Assembly: GCF_039536325.1 (NCBI RefSeq)
Contig: NZ_BAAAYO010000021.1
Span: 248,001-312,000 of the forward strand
Origin: Paenibacillus_AB hodogayensis
GTDB taxonomy: Bacteria; Bacillota; Bacilli; Paenibacillales; NBRC-103111
Length of the DNA: 64,000 bases
Direction: 5' to 3'
Shown here piece by piece: positions 42,932 to 51,745 of this stretch. Position 1 is the stretch's first letter. Every line of letters starts with the position of its first letter. The notes beneath the pieces are model-generated. The model worked only from the letters and a program-made list of their open reading frames with translations, was not told the DNA's origin and ran no database searches. The position numbers were made by a program, and so were the translations under genes.

Positions 42932-44299
42932 ATGAAAAACATTGAATTCAAAGCAGTTACGAATAGCTGCTGTGGTCCGACACCAACCGACTGTTGTTCA
43001 GTACCTGCAAACACCGAGGAGTCTCAATTAGTTGGACTATCTTCCGAGCACGCGGGGCTCCCGGTTGCCATCATTGGCGCAGGGCCGATTGGACTGGCTG
43101 CAGCAGCGGAATTGGCCAATCGCAATCAGAAATTCATTCTTCTCGAATCTGGGCTCAAGGTTGGCCACAACATCCGAGAATGGGGACATGTTCGTCTTTT
43201 TTCGCCTTGGCAATACAACATCAATAAGGCAGCCCGGTCTCTTCTTCTTGACCAAGGCTGGACAGCGCCATCGCCTGACGAACTGCCGCTTGGGAAAGAA
43301 ATTGTGGAGCAGTATCTCGAACCTCTTGCGAACTTGCCTCCAATTAAGCCGAATATCAGGTTCAATTCTAAAGTCGTCGCCATCAGCAGAAGAGACATCG
43401 ACAAAATGAAATCTGTCGGTCGCGAGAAACAACCGTTCGTGCTTTATGTGGAGACAGAAGGCGGTACCGAAACAATAGAGGCAAGAGCTGTCCTGGATGC
43501 ATCGGGGACTTGGGGACATCCAAACCCTTTGTACGCCAGCGGTGTTTGGACCAAAGATGAGCAATCCGTACAGCAGCATGTCTTCTACGGAATTCCCGAA
43601 TTAACGACCGCAAATCAAGCTAAATACAAAGGCAAGCGTGTTGCAGTGGTCGGGAGCGGACACTCCGCACTGAACACTTTGCTGGATCTGGTACAGCTTA
43701 AAGAAGTGGACCCTAGAACCGATCTCGTCTGGATCATGAGGAAAAAACGAGTTGAGGAAGCCTACGGCGGGGAAGAGAACGATCAACTGGAAGCGAGAGG
43801 CGAGCTTGGGAGCCGGATACACCAGCTTGTGAATGCAGGTCAGATCCAAGTGATCACCCCTTACCACATTGAACGCCTCAAAAAAATAGGAGAACAAATT
43901 CAAGTTTTAGGAACTACGAATGGCGAAAAGATGGAAATTAACGGAATTGATCAGATGATTGTAAACACAGGTAGCCGTCCTGACTTCTCCTTCTTAAGGG
44001 AAATTCGACTAAACATCGATCCGACTACTGAAAGCGCCGAGAGTTTGGCGCCATTGATCGACCCGAACATTCATAGCTGCGGGACGGTTAGACCTCATGG
44101 TCAGAAGGAGCTGCAACATCAAGAGAATGACTTTTATATCGTCGGCATGAAAAGTTATGGCCGGGCTCCAACATTTCTGATGGCTACCGGATACGAACAG
44201 GTCAGGTCCATTGCCGCTTATCTTGCCGGTGATCTCGAAGACGCGGCCAAGATTGAACTTGAACTTCCTGAAACAGGGGTCTGCAGTGTGAATAAATAG
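42932..44299 (+). CDS. Flavin-containing monooxygenase-like protein of an ars cluster
   Basis: 455 residues from ATG 42932, nine bases past A-G-G-G-A-G-G. The N-terminus is cysteine-rich (S-C-C-G-P-T-P-T-D-C-C), a soft-metal-binding-like tag. Then a FAD Rossmann motif I-I-G-A-G-P-I-G-L-A-A-A, an F-S-P-W segment, and a second dinucleotide motif V-V-G-S-G-H-S-A-L for NAD(P)H, as in FMO-type and ArsO-type enzymes. The ArsR operator directly upstream and the gene order suggest a role in arsenic response; catalysis on organoarsenicals is possible but unproven. Not long enough to have an additional transport domain. Confidence 0.82.
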   Translation: MKNIEFKAVTNSCCGPTPTDCCSVPANTEESQLVGLSSEHAGLPVAIIGAGPIGLAAAAELANRNQKFILLESGLKVGHNIREWGHVRLFSPWQYNINKAARSLLLDQGWTAPSPDELPLGKEIVEQYLEPLANLPPIKPNIRFNSKVVAISRRDIDKMKSVGREKQPFVLYVETEGGTETIEARAVLDASGTWGHPNPLYASGVWTKDEQSVQQHVFYGIPELTTANQAKYKGKRVAVVGSGHSALNTLLDLVQLKEVDPRTDLVWIMRKKRVEEAYGGEENDQLEARGELGSRIHQLVNAGQIQVITPYHIERLKKIGEQIQVLGTTNGEKMEINGIDQMIVNTGSRPDFSFLREIRLNIDPTTESAESLAPLIDPNIHSCGTVRPHGQKELQHQENDFYIVGMKSYGRAPTFLMATGYEQVRSIAAYLAGDLEDAAKIELELPETGVCSVNK

Positions 44300-44347
44300 C
44301 ACAGCAAATCTCGTCCTGTTGCAACCAATTAAGGGGAGAGAAAAGTG

Positions 44348-45298
44348 ATGCACAAATCCATTATTGTTGGAACAGGTCCAGCAGGACTGACCGCGGCTAT
44401 TTATCAGGCTAGAGCTAATCTTAATCCTTTAGTCATCGAAGGCCCACAGCCGGGAGGCCAATTAACAATAACTACAGAGGTAGAAAACTTCCCGGGCTTC
44501 ATTGATGGAATTATGGGACCCGAGCTTATGGAAAAGATGAGGAAACAAGCAGAACGATTTGGTGCCCGTTTTTTAAGGGGATGGGTTACTGAAATTGAAT
44601 TGTCTAAACGTCCATTTGTATTAAAGGTTGACGGCATGGAGGATATGAAAGCAAAGTCCATTATTTTATCGACGGGTGCTTCTGCAAATTTACTTGGAGG
44701 CATCCCAGGGGAAAAAGAATACATCGGTCGAGGTGTCAGCACATGTGCTACTTGTGATGGTTTTTTCTTTCGCAATAAAAAAGTTCTGGTTGTTGGCGGT
44801 GGAGACTCCGCTATGGAAGAAGCCAACTTTTTATCCCGTTTTGCCTCAAAGGTTACGATTGTACATCGGCGTAACGAACTACGTGCGTCAAAAATTATGC
44901 AAAATCGAGTCCGGCAAAATAATAAAATCAGTTGGGCACTTAACAAAGAGCCCACCGAAATTATGGCAGATGGTCGGGGAGTGACAGGTCTTCGGGTTAG
45001 AAACTTGGAATCTGGAGAGGAGGAAACTATCGTAACTGACGGAATATTTATTGCTACTGGTCATACACCCAATACCGTTTTTCTTAATGGGCAGATTGAA
45101 ACAGATGAAAAGGGTTATATCAAGGTCATGCCGGGCACAACCCAAACAACAATCCCAGGTGTTTTTGCTTGTGGAGATGTGCAGGATTCACATTATCGTC
45201 AGGCCATTACTGCGGCCGGTAGTGGATGTATGGCTGCGTTGGATTGTGAGAGGTTTCTCGAAAGTCCGCCCGCATCATATCCAAGAATAAGAGAGTAG
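44348..45298 (+). CDS. trxB: Thioredoxin reductase
   Basis: 316 residues, start ATG 44348 behind A-A-G-G-G-G-A-G. FAD motif G-T-G-P-A-G-L-T-A-A, redox-active C-A-T-C, NADPH motif G-G-G-D-S-A-M-E-E-A, and the C-terminal FAD segment A-C-G-D-V-Q-D all match low-molecular-weight thioredoxin reductases. It transfers electrons from NADPH to thioredoxin, which arsenate reductases need. It is last in the arsR-flavoprotein-trxB set (48-base gap) and may be an ArsT-like specialised copy. No arsC or pump gene is in the window, so the system looks partial. Confidence 0.92.
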   Translation: MHKSIIVGTGPAGLTAAIYQARANLNPLVIEGPQPGGQLTITTEVENFPGFIDGIMGPELMEKMRKQAERFGARFLRGWVTEIELSKRPFVLKVDGMEDMKAKSIILSTGASANLLGGIPGEKEYIGRGVSTCATCDGFFFRNKKVLVVGGGDSAMEEANFLSRFASKVTIVHRRNELRASKIMQNRVRQNNKISWALNKEPTEIMADGRGVTGLRVRNLESGEEETIVTDGIFIATGHTPNTVFLNGQIETDEKGYIKVMPGTTQTTIPGVFACGDVQDSHYRQAITAAGSGCMAALDCERFLESPPASYPRIRE

Positions 45299-45459
45299 TC
45301 AGCATGACTGGAACCTATCACGATTGAATCGTGACTAATAATTGCCGATAGCATTACTGCTTGTTGCTTTTTAATGCCCGTCCATCGATTTGCCGTTTAG
45401 CAAATTCCGAGAAAAAAAGAGGACGAGCGTGAGTCGATATTTTTTTTGCACCCCCGCAA

Positions 45460-45492
45460 AAAAACCGCGAAGCCCGATGCTACGCGGTTTTT
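45460..45492. terminator. Intrinsic terminator after trxB
   Basis: Arms AAAAACCGCG (45460-45469) and CGCGGTTTTT (45483-45492), active in either direction. The rest of the 45299-45628 gap shows no gene. Confidence 0.8.
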
Positions 45493-45628
45493 CCCCGTGA
45501 TTAGCCTATTACTTTCATTATTCTTTCATTCCGATTCGCTAAACTGAATGTATGCGGGTGGGTCGAGTTTGTCAGGAGGACAGCTTCGGCGGACCGCTAT
45601 CGCGATTTCCAATAATGAGGTGGGTTTC

Positions 45629-47254
45629 ATGGATTTCCAATCCCGTTCCGCGCATCAACCCAAAAAAACAGGTCCGTCTCCTACGCCTGCTTCTCCCCAA
45701 TATGAAGCCGAATCGATAGGAACGGTCGAGTACGGCGGAGGTTTAAGCCGCGGTTCCATGATGTCCGCAGGACACATTATGCAGCTGCAGCGCACGGTCG
45801 GCAATCAGGCAGTGCAGCGCATGCTGTCGGGGGTCGCAGGACAGGGAAGGGCGCAGCGGGCGCCCGACCGGACGAGCGACGGGGCCCAGGCTGCCGACGG
45901 CCCGGCCTCGGCACGATCCAATGTGATCCAACGAGAAGGGGAGGCTGCCGCCCCTGTTCCGCCAAGCGCCGCCGCGCCAAGAACAGATGGAAATTTGCGC
46001 TCCATGGGCGAATACTACACGATCTACAAATGGTTGAAAAGCGAGGCGGAGAAGGCAGGCAAAACGGCATTATTCGGCTACTTCGACAGCCTCGATCCCG
46101 GACAAAAGATGACCGCCATTCGTGCGATGGCCGGCAATGCCAGACATCCTGATCTGGATAAAGTGAAAGATACGATGATAACAGGCTTTTTTAGAAAAAG
46201 TTTCGATTGGAACCGCTTCTCCGAAGTATCGCGCGAGGCGAATCAGACCGATACAGTCAATTACAATGCCGATCAGGCACGCGACTACGCCAGCTATACG
46301 GCGATCGGTACATCGTCCGCCGCAGGGGGAACGGGCGGCAGCGCCAAGATCAGCGCGGAGCTGGGCGCGCGCAGTGCGGTTCCCGTGGCGGCGAATGCCG
46401 CGCCGGTGGCAGCCGGCTTAAGCGGCGCAGCCTCGCTCTCTCAAATGTACAACGCCACGCAAAATTACGATTCCAGTCTATCCGCCGCCGACAAAGCACA
46501 GCTTGTCGTCGGGGAAGGCGGTGGAGGAGCGGCCGACTTCGCGAGGTTTGCGGCTACCGCCTCGGACGGTCCGACTACAGTGGCGAGCGGCGCGGCTACG
46601 ATGGCGGCGGGAGTGGGAGCCGTCGTCGGGGGAGCCGCCTATCTGGTCAGCGGCGTAGCCGGGTATCGGGAAGGACGCAAAAATGCGGCCAAGCTGGAAG
46701 GGCTGGAGAGCGGCTTCGGCGAACGGGCAGACGACGCACATGCGACCCAGCTCGGTCATGCGGCGCATTTGGGCGCGTCCACCCAGCATTTGAACAAAAA
46801 CAAGAGCGCCGCGACGGCGGCGAAGGGAGCCCTGATGATCGTCGGCGGAGCGATGCTGCTGGCGGCTGCGGCTTCCCCGATCGGGCCGTTGCTTATTACG
46901 GCAGCCGCTATCCTGGGCGGGATCGCCGCAATCATCAAATTTTACAAGAAGAGCAAGCGCAAGGAGGCGTTCGTCGATCGCGTGCTCGACACCGAGACGG
47001 AAGCGGCGAAGCCGGAAAATGCCGGTTTGGGCAAAGAGAAAGTCAGACAACGGATGATGGAGGCGCGCGGGTTCAACAGCCTCGATCAATGCTACAGCCA
47101 GATCGTAACGGACTTGGCCGGTATGCTGTTCGACGGCGGCGTCAAGGGCGAAGACGAGGAATGCAAACAAGTTCTGGAAGCCATGGGGCTCAAAATCGAT
47201 AAGAAGCAGCAGAAGCCGAGCAAAGAACTGATCGCCAAAAAATTGAACAATTGA
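45629..47254 (+). CDS. Putative injection-system cargo/toxin-like protein with transmembrane helices
   Basis: 541 residues from ATG 45629 after A-T-G-A-G-G-T-G. Residues ~50-65 contain M-Q-L-Q-R-T-V-G-N-Q-A-V, a motif seen at the front of many eCIS-associated and DUF4157-type cargo proteins. A disordered, P/A/S-rich linker follows (to ~135), then a helical region, and two long hydrophobic Gly/Ala-rich segments: G-V-G-A-V-V-G-G-A-A-Y-L near residue 330 and a double span from about 400 to 440 ending in a basic K-F-Y-K-K-S-K-R-K. No signal peptide or enzyme motif. The gene at 47266 follows by 11 bases and looks like a chaperone. A pore-forming or membrane-acting effector is inferred, not shown. 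Confidence 0.6.
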   Translation: MDFQSRSAHQPKKTGPSPTPASPQYEAESIGTVEYGGGLSRGSMMSAGHIMQLQRTVGNQAVQRMLSGVAGQGRAQRAPDRTSDGAQAADGPASARSNVIQREGEAAAPVPPSAAAPRTDGNLRSMGEYYTIYKWLKSEAEKAGKTALFGYFDSLDPGQKMTAIRAMAGNARHPDLDKVKDTMITGFFRKSFDWNRFSEVSREANQTDTVNYNADQARDYASYTAIGTSSAAGGTGGSAKISAELGARSAVPVAANAAPVAAGLSGAASLSQMYNATQNYDSSLSAADKAQLVVGEGGGGAADFARFAATASDGPTTVASGAATMAAGVGAVVGGAAYLVSGVAGYREGRKNAAKLEGLESGFGERADDAHATQLGHAAHLGASTQHLNKNKSAATAAKGALMIVGGAMLLAAAASPIGPLLITAAAILGGIAAIIKFYKKSKRKEAFVDRVLDTETEAAKPENAGLGKEKVRQRMMEARGFNSLDQCYSQIVTDLAGMLFDGGVKGEDEECKQVLEAMGLKIDKKQQKPSKELIAKKLNN

Positions 47255-47265
47255 CGGAGGTCGCT

Positions 47266-47799
47266 ATGGTCAGTACGGAGAGGATGCCGGATTCGTTCTT
47301 GCAGGAATGTTGCCGTTACTATGAAACGGCGGGGCTGACCGTCCGTTTGGCGGAGCCTGCCGAGGAATCCCCCTTTTACTCGTTGCTTGTCCGCTTTGAC
47401 GACATTGGCGAACGTGGCATGATCGTCGATATGGAACTTTGTTTTGTACCTGGATTGGAACCGTTTGCCCAGGAAGGCGTGTACATTTTACAATCGTTTG
47501 CCGTTCTTGCCGATGGCGTACCGGCGGACAAGGCCGCCGAGCTGCACTGTGCGACGGCACAGGTCAACATGCTGCTGCCGCTCGGCGCGTTCGGTTTGTA
47601 CGAGTCAAGCGAAACGCTTTATTTCAAGCACAACACGATGTTGCATCGCGATTGGTTGACGGACGGGACAGGCGTGAACAAGATCGATACACAGAACGGA
47701 TTGCTGTTGCACCAATTGCATCAATATGCCGAACGTCTGCTTGAGGTCGCGGAAGGCGAGCGGGCCGCAGAAGCGATATTACGAGACGCCTTGGAGTAG
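47266..47799 (+). CDS. Putative YbjN/secretion-chaperone-like partner protein
   Basis: 177 residues from ATG 47266, five bases after C-G-G-A-G-G; an in-frame TTG overlaps the previous stop. Small acidic alpha/beta protein with V-N-M-L-L-P-L-G-A-F-G-L-Y-E, Y-F-K-H-N and an N-terminal helix, similar in pattern to YbjN and type-III chaperone folds. Eleven bases separate it from the cargo-like gene; the pair is one operon ended by the hairpin at 47886. Best guess: it folds, masks or delivers the upstream protein. This is inferred from arrangement and fold pattern only. Confidence 0.5.
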   Translation: MVSTERMPDSFLQECCRYYETAGLTVRLAEPAEESPFYSLLVRFDDIGERGMIVDMELCFVPGLEPFAQEGVYILQSFAVLADGVPADKAAELHCATAQVNMLLPLGAFGLYESSETLYFKHNTMLHRDWLTDGTGVNKIDTQNGLLLHQLHQYAERLLEVAEGERAAEAILRDALE

Positions 47800-47885
47800 C
47801 CGAATTTTCCTAATATGTCCGGCAATAGTTTCAGGGAAAAGCTTCAAATCATCCTATTCGGCACATAAACAAACGTTAAGCGAAG

Positions 47886-47911
47886 GCCGTCCCGATGTGG
47901 GGCGGCTTTTT
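47886..47911 (+). terminator. Intrinsic terminator after cargo/chaperone pair
   Basis: GCCGTCCC / GGGGCGGC (one wobble pair), loop GATGT, then five T. Confidence 0.8.
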
Positions 47912-48114
47912 GGCATAAGCGGATATTGATGAAGGATTCAAGCGACCGGATTGTAAAAAATGAATGGATTCATTTTCTCCGCTTTTATTTGATAGCGTAA
48001 TGCCCTAAAATGATTGAAATATATCGAAACACTCTATCGGATGCACCGAGGTGGAAATGGCGATAAGTTAAATCGATTTGGCATGGAGTCCAATTAACGA
48101 GAAGAGGGAATGAA
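47912..48114. other. Intergenic stretch with nothing recognised
   Basis: AT-richer spacer before the GrpB gene. No open frame, hairpin or repeat of note; the ribosome site for the next gene (G-A-G-A-A-G-A-G-G-G) is at its end. Confidence 0.5.
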
Positions 48115-48633
48115 ATGAACGTCACAGTTGTAGAATACAATCCAAATTGGGAAACCGACTATCTGCAAGAGGAACAATCCATCAAGGAAATTCTTCAAGA
48201 TGAACTAGTGAACAGTTTCCATATCGGGAGTACTTCTGTTCCGAATTTAAAAGCAAAACCGATCATTGACATTTTGCTCGTCTTGAACGATATCTGTGAA
48301 TTGGATGCTTACTCAACCCGATTTGAAAATCTTGGTTATGAAGTGATGGGGGAATTCGGAATGAAAGGAAGAAGGTATTTCCGTAAAGGCGGAGATGACC
48401 GCACTCATCAAATTCACGCTTTCCAGTACGATTCTATTCAAGAAATCGAAAGACATATAGCATTCAGAGATTATCTTCGCCAACATCCGGAAATATGCAA
48501 GGAGTACGGAGAATTAAAAAGCAAATTAGCTGAAAAATATCCAACCGACATTGATAGCTACGGCGACGGAAAAGACAATTTTGTTAAAAGAATCGAAAAA
48601 GAAGCACTCAAATGGCATTGGACAAATCGCTGA
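48115..48633 (+). CDS. GrpB-family nucleotidyltransferase-fold protein
   Basis: 172 residues with the UPF0157/GrpB pattern: V-V-E-Y-N-P-N-W near the start, H-I-G-S-T-S-V-P-N-L-K-A-K-P-I-I-D-I-L, then R-R-Y-F-R-K-G and H-Q-I-H-A-F. The H-x-G-S-T-S and D-I-L pieces are the minimal nucleotidyltransferase motif. Members are common, chromosomally encoded and mostly uncharacterised; dephospho-CoA kinase fusions are known. Base composition is more AT-rich than neighbours. No operon partner. Confidence 0.9.
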   Translation: MNVTVVEYNPNWETDYLQEEQSIKEILQDELVNSFHIGSTSVPNLKAKPIIDILLVLNDICELDAYSTRFENLGYEVMGEFGMKGRRYFRKGGDDRTHQIHAFQYDSIQEIERHIAFRDYLRQHPEICKEYGELKSKLAEKYPTDIDSYGDGKDNFVKRIEKEALKWHWTNR

Positions 48634-48656
48634 AAAATAGCAATTTGTTACATGAA

Positions 48657-48693
48657 AAAACCGGTCCCTTTACACTACAAGGAATCCGGTTTT
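48657..48693. terminator. Bidirectional terminator between GrpB and SRPBCC genes
   Basis: AAAACCGG (48657-48664) and CCGGTTTT (48686-48693) flank a 21-base loop region that extends the pairing imperfectly. Confidence 0.65.
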
Positions 48694-48767
48694 CTTAATC
48701 ACGTACCTAGAGCGAAGTTGTTGAACTAACGTTTCCGTTAGTGGAATGAGCAATTTAACTCAAATTA

Positions 48768-49196
48768 TTAAAACTTACGTTTATGATAGGAGAGACCTTC
48801 ACCCTCTTCACAATAGGATTTGAGACTATAAAGGAAAATAGCCCAGTTGTAGTTACATGAGCGATAAAATGGCGTTACTTCTTTCCAGTTCATATGACGT
48901 AAAGTAATAAAAGATTTCCCGTTCTTCTCATCAATATCAAAGGAAATAATGGTACCAATCCATTCTGGATCTGAATCTATACACTGCCACACGACTTTTT
49001 TATTAGTGATCAATTCCTCTATTCTCATCTTAGTTATATCATTGCTGCCGAATCGAAATTCATTAATAAAGCCAATCTGATTATTGATAATGAGTTCATT
49101 GGTCCATATTTCCGACAGTCCCTCAGCGGTGGTTAAAGTTTCATACACCTTCGACGCTGGAACATGTACGGTTTGCAAGTGCTCGATATTTGCCAT
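48768..49196 (-). CDS. SRPBCC/AHSA1-like protein
   Basis: 142 residues with the helix-grip fold pattern: H-V-P-A-S-K-V-Y-E-T-L-T-T, W-T-N-E-L, R-F-G-S, W-I-G-T-I-I-S-F-D-I, and a C-terminal helix W-A-I-F-L-Y-S-L-K-S-Y. Related in fold but not closely in sequence to the protein at 35555; no ArsR partner here. Start ATG 49196 lies after G-G-G-G-T-A-A-G-G-C. Ligand unknown. Confidence 0.85.
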   Translation of the reverse strand: MANIEHLQTVHVPASKVYETLTTAEGLSEIWTNELIINNQIGFINEFRFGSNDITKMRIEELITNKKVVWQCIDSDPEWIGTIISFDIDEKNGKSFITLRHMNWKEVTPFYRSCNYNWAIFLYSLKSYCEEGEGLSYHKRKF

Positions 49197-49450
49197 GCCT
49201 TACCCCTTTCTATACCTTGGATATGATACTAACAGTTGATATTTACCTGTCTGCAATAATTTATGCATGATGCTTATGATAACATATGATGAATATAATA
49301 GTTTCTTTTGGATTGCTATGTCGCAATTATTGCAATTTTTTGTTCAACCAACCTGTCCGTTAATCCCCCACTGAGTCAGTGTAGTGATGCATAGCATGGC
49401 TCTAGGCGCCTTGGTTTCGCTTTTATCAATTGTTGGCAGGACATTGATCA
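49197..49450. other. AT-rich intergenic stretch, no gene
   Basis: Spacer in front of the minus-strand SRPBCC gene and leading into a hydrolase remnant. No intact frame, hairpin or operator is seen. Confidence 0.4.
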
Positions 49451-49657
49451 AAGTCGACTTCCCTGACCTTGGCTAAACGGGTGACAAGTCTAATTCCCAA
49501 CTCGCGTTATGTTGTAGTACCTGGCGGTAGTCATACAACTCATATGAATCGAGAAAGTCCTGTGTTTGTAAACGATACGATTCTTCGGTTCTTAAAAGCA
49601 CGAATGGCAAAGATGCGGTATAGAAGAATAGGAACCTCTCAAACAAAATGGGCATAA
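49451..49657 (+). pseudogene. C-terminal remnant of an alpha/beta hydrolase
   Basis: The frame encodes L-A-K-R-V-T-S-L-I-P-N-S-R-Y-V-V-V-P-G-G-S-H-T-T-H, the typical tail of alpha/beta hydrolases with the catalytic histidine in G-G-S-H. Just upstream, another frame gives D-I-D-Q-S-R-L-P, the usual preceding segment with the acidic residue, so at least one shift separates them. No N-terminal part, nucleophile elbow or start codon is found. It lies 33 bases before an intact hydrolase gene of a different type. Confidence 0.7.
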
Positions 49658-49689
49658 GCTGATACTATATGTCGAAATGAGAGGATGTC

Positions 49690-50583
49690 TTGTACATGTT
49701 TCCTTACCCCCAACCCATTCATCCATTCGCCTATCCCGATTACAGGTTTATACCCCCCGGTTATTATTACTCCCCTTATTCTGAAGGAAGTTGGCCCTGG
49801 ATCAACGGTACCCTGGAATCGGATGAAAGATACCGTTTCCCCGCACAGCAACGGCTTACCTTCGTGCTCGTGCATGGCTCTTGGGCTGACGCTCACTTCT
49901 GGGACGGCGTAGCGGCGGTGCTTCGCAGTCAAGGGCATGCCGTCTATACCCCGGAATACGCAGGTCACGGCAAAGATCCGAACAAGGATGTCACGCATGC
50001 GATGATCACGAAGTCCGTGGTTGATTTTATAACGAAACTGAACCTCCGCAACTTCGTTCTCGTCGGGCACAGCTTCGGCGGAACTGTCATCCAGAAGGTT
50101 GCGGAACAGGTGCCGGATCGCATCAAGCGCCTCGTCTTCTGGGACGCGTTCGTACTGAATGATGGCGAATCGCTTACCGACGAGTTACCGCCCCAAACGC
50201 GACAAGGCTTCGAACAACTCCGAGCCGGCTCGAAGGACGATACGATCATGCTTCCGTTTCCGCTGTTTCGGGATTTGTTCGTCAATACGGCCACATTGGA
50301 GGAAGCCAGACAGATGTATGCAGACGTTACTCCGGAACCGGCTAGACCGCTTTTCGAGAAGCTGGATCTTAAAGCGTTCTATGCGTTGCCTACACCGAAA
50401 AGTTATGTATATTTTTATCAGGACAATGCGTTGCCGCAAGGAGAGGGCTTCGGCTGGAATCCGCATATGTCCACACGGCTCGGCCAGTTCCGTCTGATCG
50501 TTGGCGATGGGGACCACTTTACGGATACTCGCACAAGGCCGGACATGGTGGCGCAGAAAATTTACGAGGCGGGTCGGGACTGA
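49690..50583 (+). CDS. Alpha/beta hydrolase with Pro/Tyr-rich N-terminus
   Basis: 297 residues from TTG 49690 (or ATG 49696), near A-G-A-G-G-A. The catalytic core begins at about residue 55: F-V-L-V-H-G-S-W (oxyanion hole), G-H-S-F-G-G nucleophile elbow, and a late G-D-G-D-H-F with the catalytic histidine; W-D-A-F carries a candidate acid. The group resembles esterase/carboxyl-hydrolases of the EstP or salicylate-esterase type. The first 45 residues are unusual: rich in Pro and Tyr (F-P-Y-P-Q-P-I-H-P-F), with no signal peptide. That tail resembles spore or surface-coat segments in composition only. Confidence 0.85.
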   Translation: MYMFPYPQPIHPFAYPDYRFIPPGYYYSPYSEGSWPWINGTLESDERYRFPAQQRLTFVLVHGSWADAHFWDGVAAVLRSQGHAVYTPEYAGHGKDPNKDVTHAMITKSVVDFITKLNLRNFVLVGHSFGGTVIQKVAEQVPDRIKRLVFWDAFVLNDGESLTDELPPQTRQGFEQLRAGSKDDTIMLPFPLFRDLFVNTATLEEARQMYADVTPEPARPLFEKLDLKAFYALPTPKSYVYFYQDNALPQGEGFGWNPHMSTRLGQFRLIVGDGDHFTDTRTRPDMVAQKIYEAGRD

Positions 50584-50649
50584 CAGACCCTTAACTGCGC
50601 ATATAGACAACGCGTCGACAGCCGGTCCGAAAGGATCGGCTGTCTTTGC

Positions 50650-51537
50650 TCAAAACGTCGCTGTGAGCAAGGGAGGGCTGTGCCGTTTTTTGTACGACAA
50701 GGGCGTCTCGTTCACCAGCCTGCGGAATTCCCGATAGAAGGAGGAGGCGCTCTGGAATCCGCATTGCTCGCAGATGGCTTCGATGGTCAAATCCGTCTGT
50801 ACCAGCATTCGCTGGGCAGCCTGCACGCGCTGATGGAGCAGGTACGTTTTGAATCGTTCCCCCATGACTTCCGTAAAGAGATGACGGGCGCGCGAAGGGC
50901 TGAGCGACATGGCTTTGGCGACGTCGTCGAGACGTATGTTCTCGCGATAATGCGTTTGCATATAGGCAAGACCTAAGCGGACCGCTGCGTATTTGGCATA
51001 AAAAGGCTGCCATACGCCATTCGTTTCAGCGTCGTAATGACGGGCAAGCAACGAGCAGATGTGGAACAGCAAGCTCTTGATCAGCGTGCCGTAAGCAGGA
51101 CGGCGCTCTGCAAGCTCCTCCTGCATGCGCGCGATCAGCTGGCCGATTTCGCGAGCGACGGGGAGCTGCGCCGGGATGCGATGCACAAACCGATCGCGGT
51201 CGTACAGGAACGGGCGGAGCAAGCGGAAATCCAACTGCTCGATCGTCGAGGCATTGAAAAATAAAAACAAATTCGAGCAAGTGAACCCTCTGTACGATTT
51301 CGACGTATGCCGCTCGATATGGTTGACAATGACCAGATCGCCCGGACCGATGTCGTATTCCCGGTTTTTGAAATAAAACACTCCTTTGCCGGAAAGGCAG
51401 CAGCAAATTTCCAACGCGTCGTGCCAATGCGGAATTTCCGGAATGGTCGGCAGTGTCCATGGAACGAGAGCAATCCCCGTCTCCGCGCTCGGTGCATGGT
51501 TGTTCCGTATCGCCTCGACGGACTGAATAATGTCCAC
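50650..51537 (-). CDS. AraC-family transcriptional regulator with cupin sensor
   Basis: 295 residues from GTG 51537, nine bases past A-A-G-G-A-G-G. N-terminal cupin (P-H-W-H-D-A-L-E-I, G-D-L-V-I-V-N-H-I-E-R-H-T) and two C-terminal helix-turn-helix units ending S-F-Y-R-E-F-R-R-L-V-N-E-T-P-L-S-Y. It is divergent to the PhyH-like gene, 208 bases apart, and is its probable controller. Alternative: control of an unlinked glycan locus. Family firm, ligand unknown. Confidence 0.92.
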   Translation of the reverse strand: MDIIQSVEAIRNNHAPSAETGIALVPWTLPTIPEIPHWHDALEICCCLSGKGVFYFKNREYDIGPGDLVIVNHIERHTSKSYRGFTCSNLFLFFNASTIEQLDFRLLRPFLYDRDRFVHRIPAQLPVAREIGQLIARMQEELAERRPAYGTLIKSLLFHICSLLARHYDAETNGVWQPFYAKYAAVRLGLAYMQTHYRENIRLDDVAKAMSLSPSRARHLFTEVMGERFKTYLLHQRVQAAQRMLVQTDLTIEAICEQCGFQSASSFYREFRRLVNETPLSYKKRHSPPLLTATF

Positions 51538-51745
51538 TTGTCACAGCCTCCTTGTTGTTAGCCCCTTCACCGTTCCAGTATAGGACCAAATCTTTCGCTA
51601 TTCAATCCATCCCGATGGAAGCAGCCGTTTTTGGGAGGAAAAGGGACGCTGCCGCCATTGTTGCCGCCCCTAAATGTTTCTAAGATGGAGTTGAGATCGG
51701 CGATGGGAAGAGACGGTCGGCGGTTGAAAAAAAGGAGGTCTGTTC

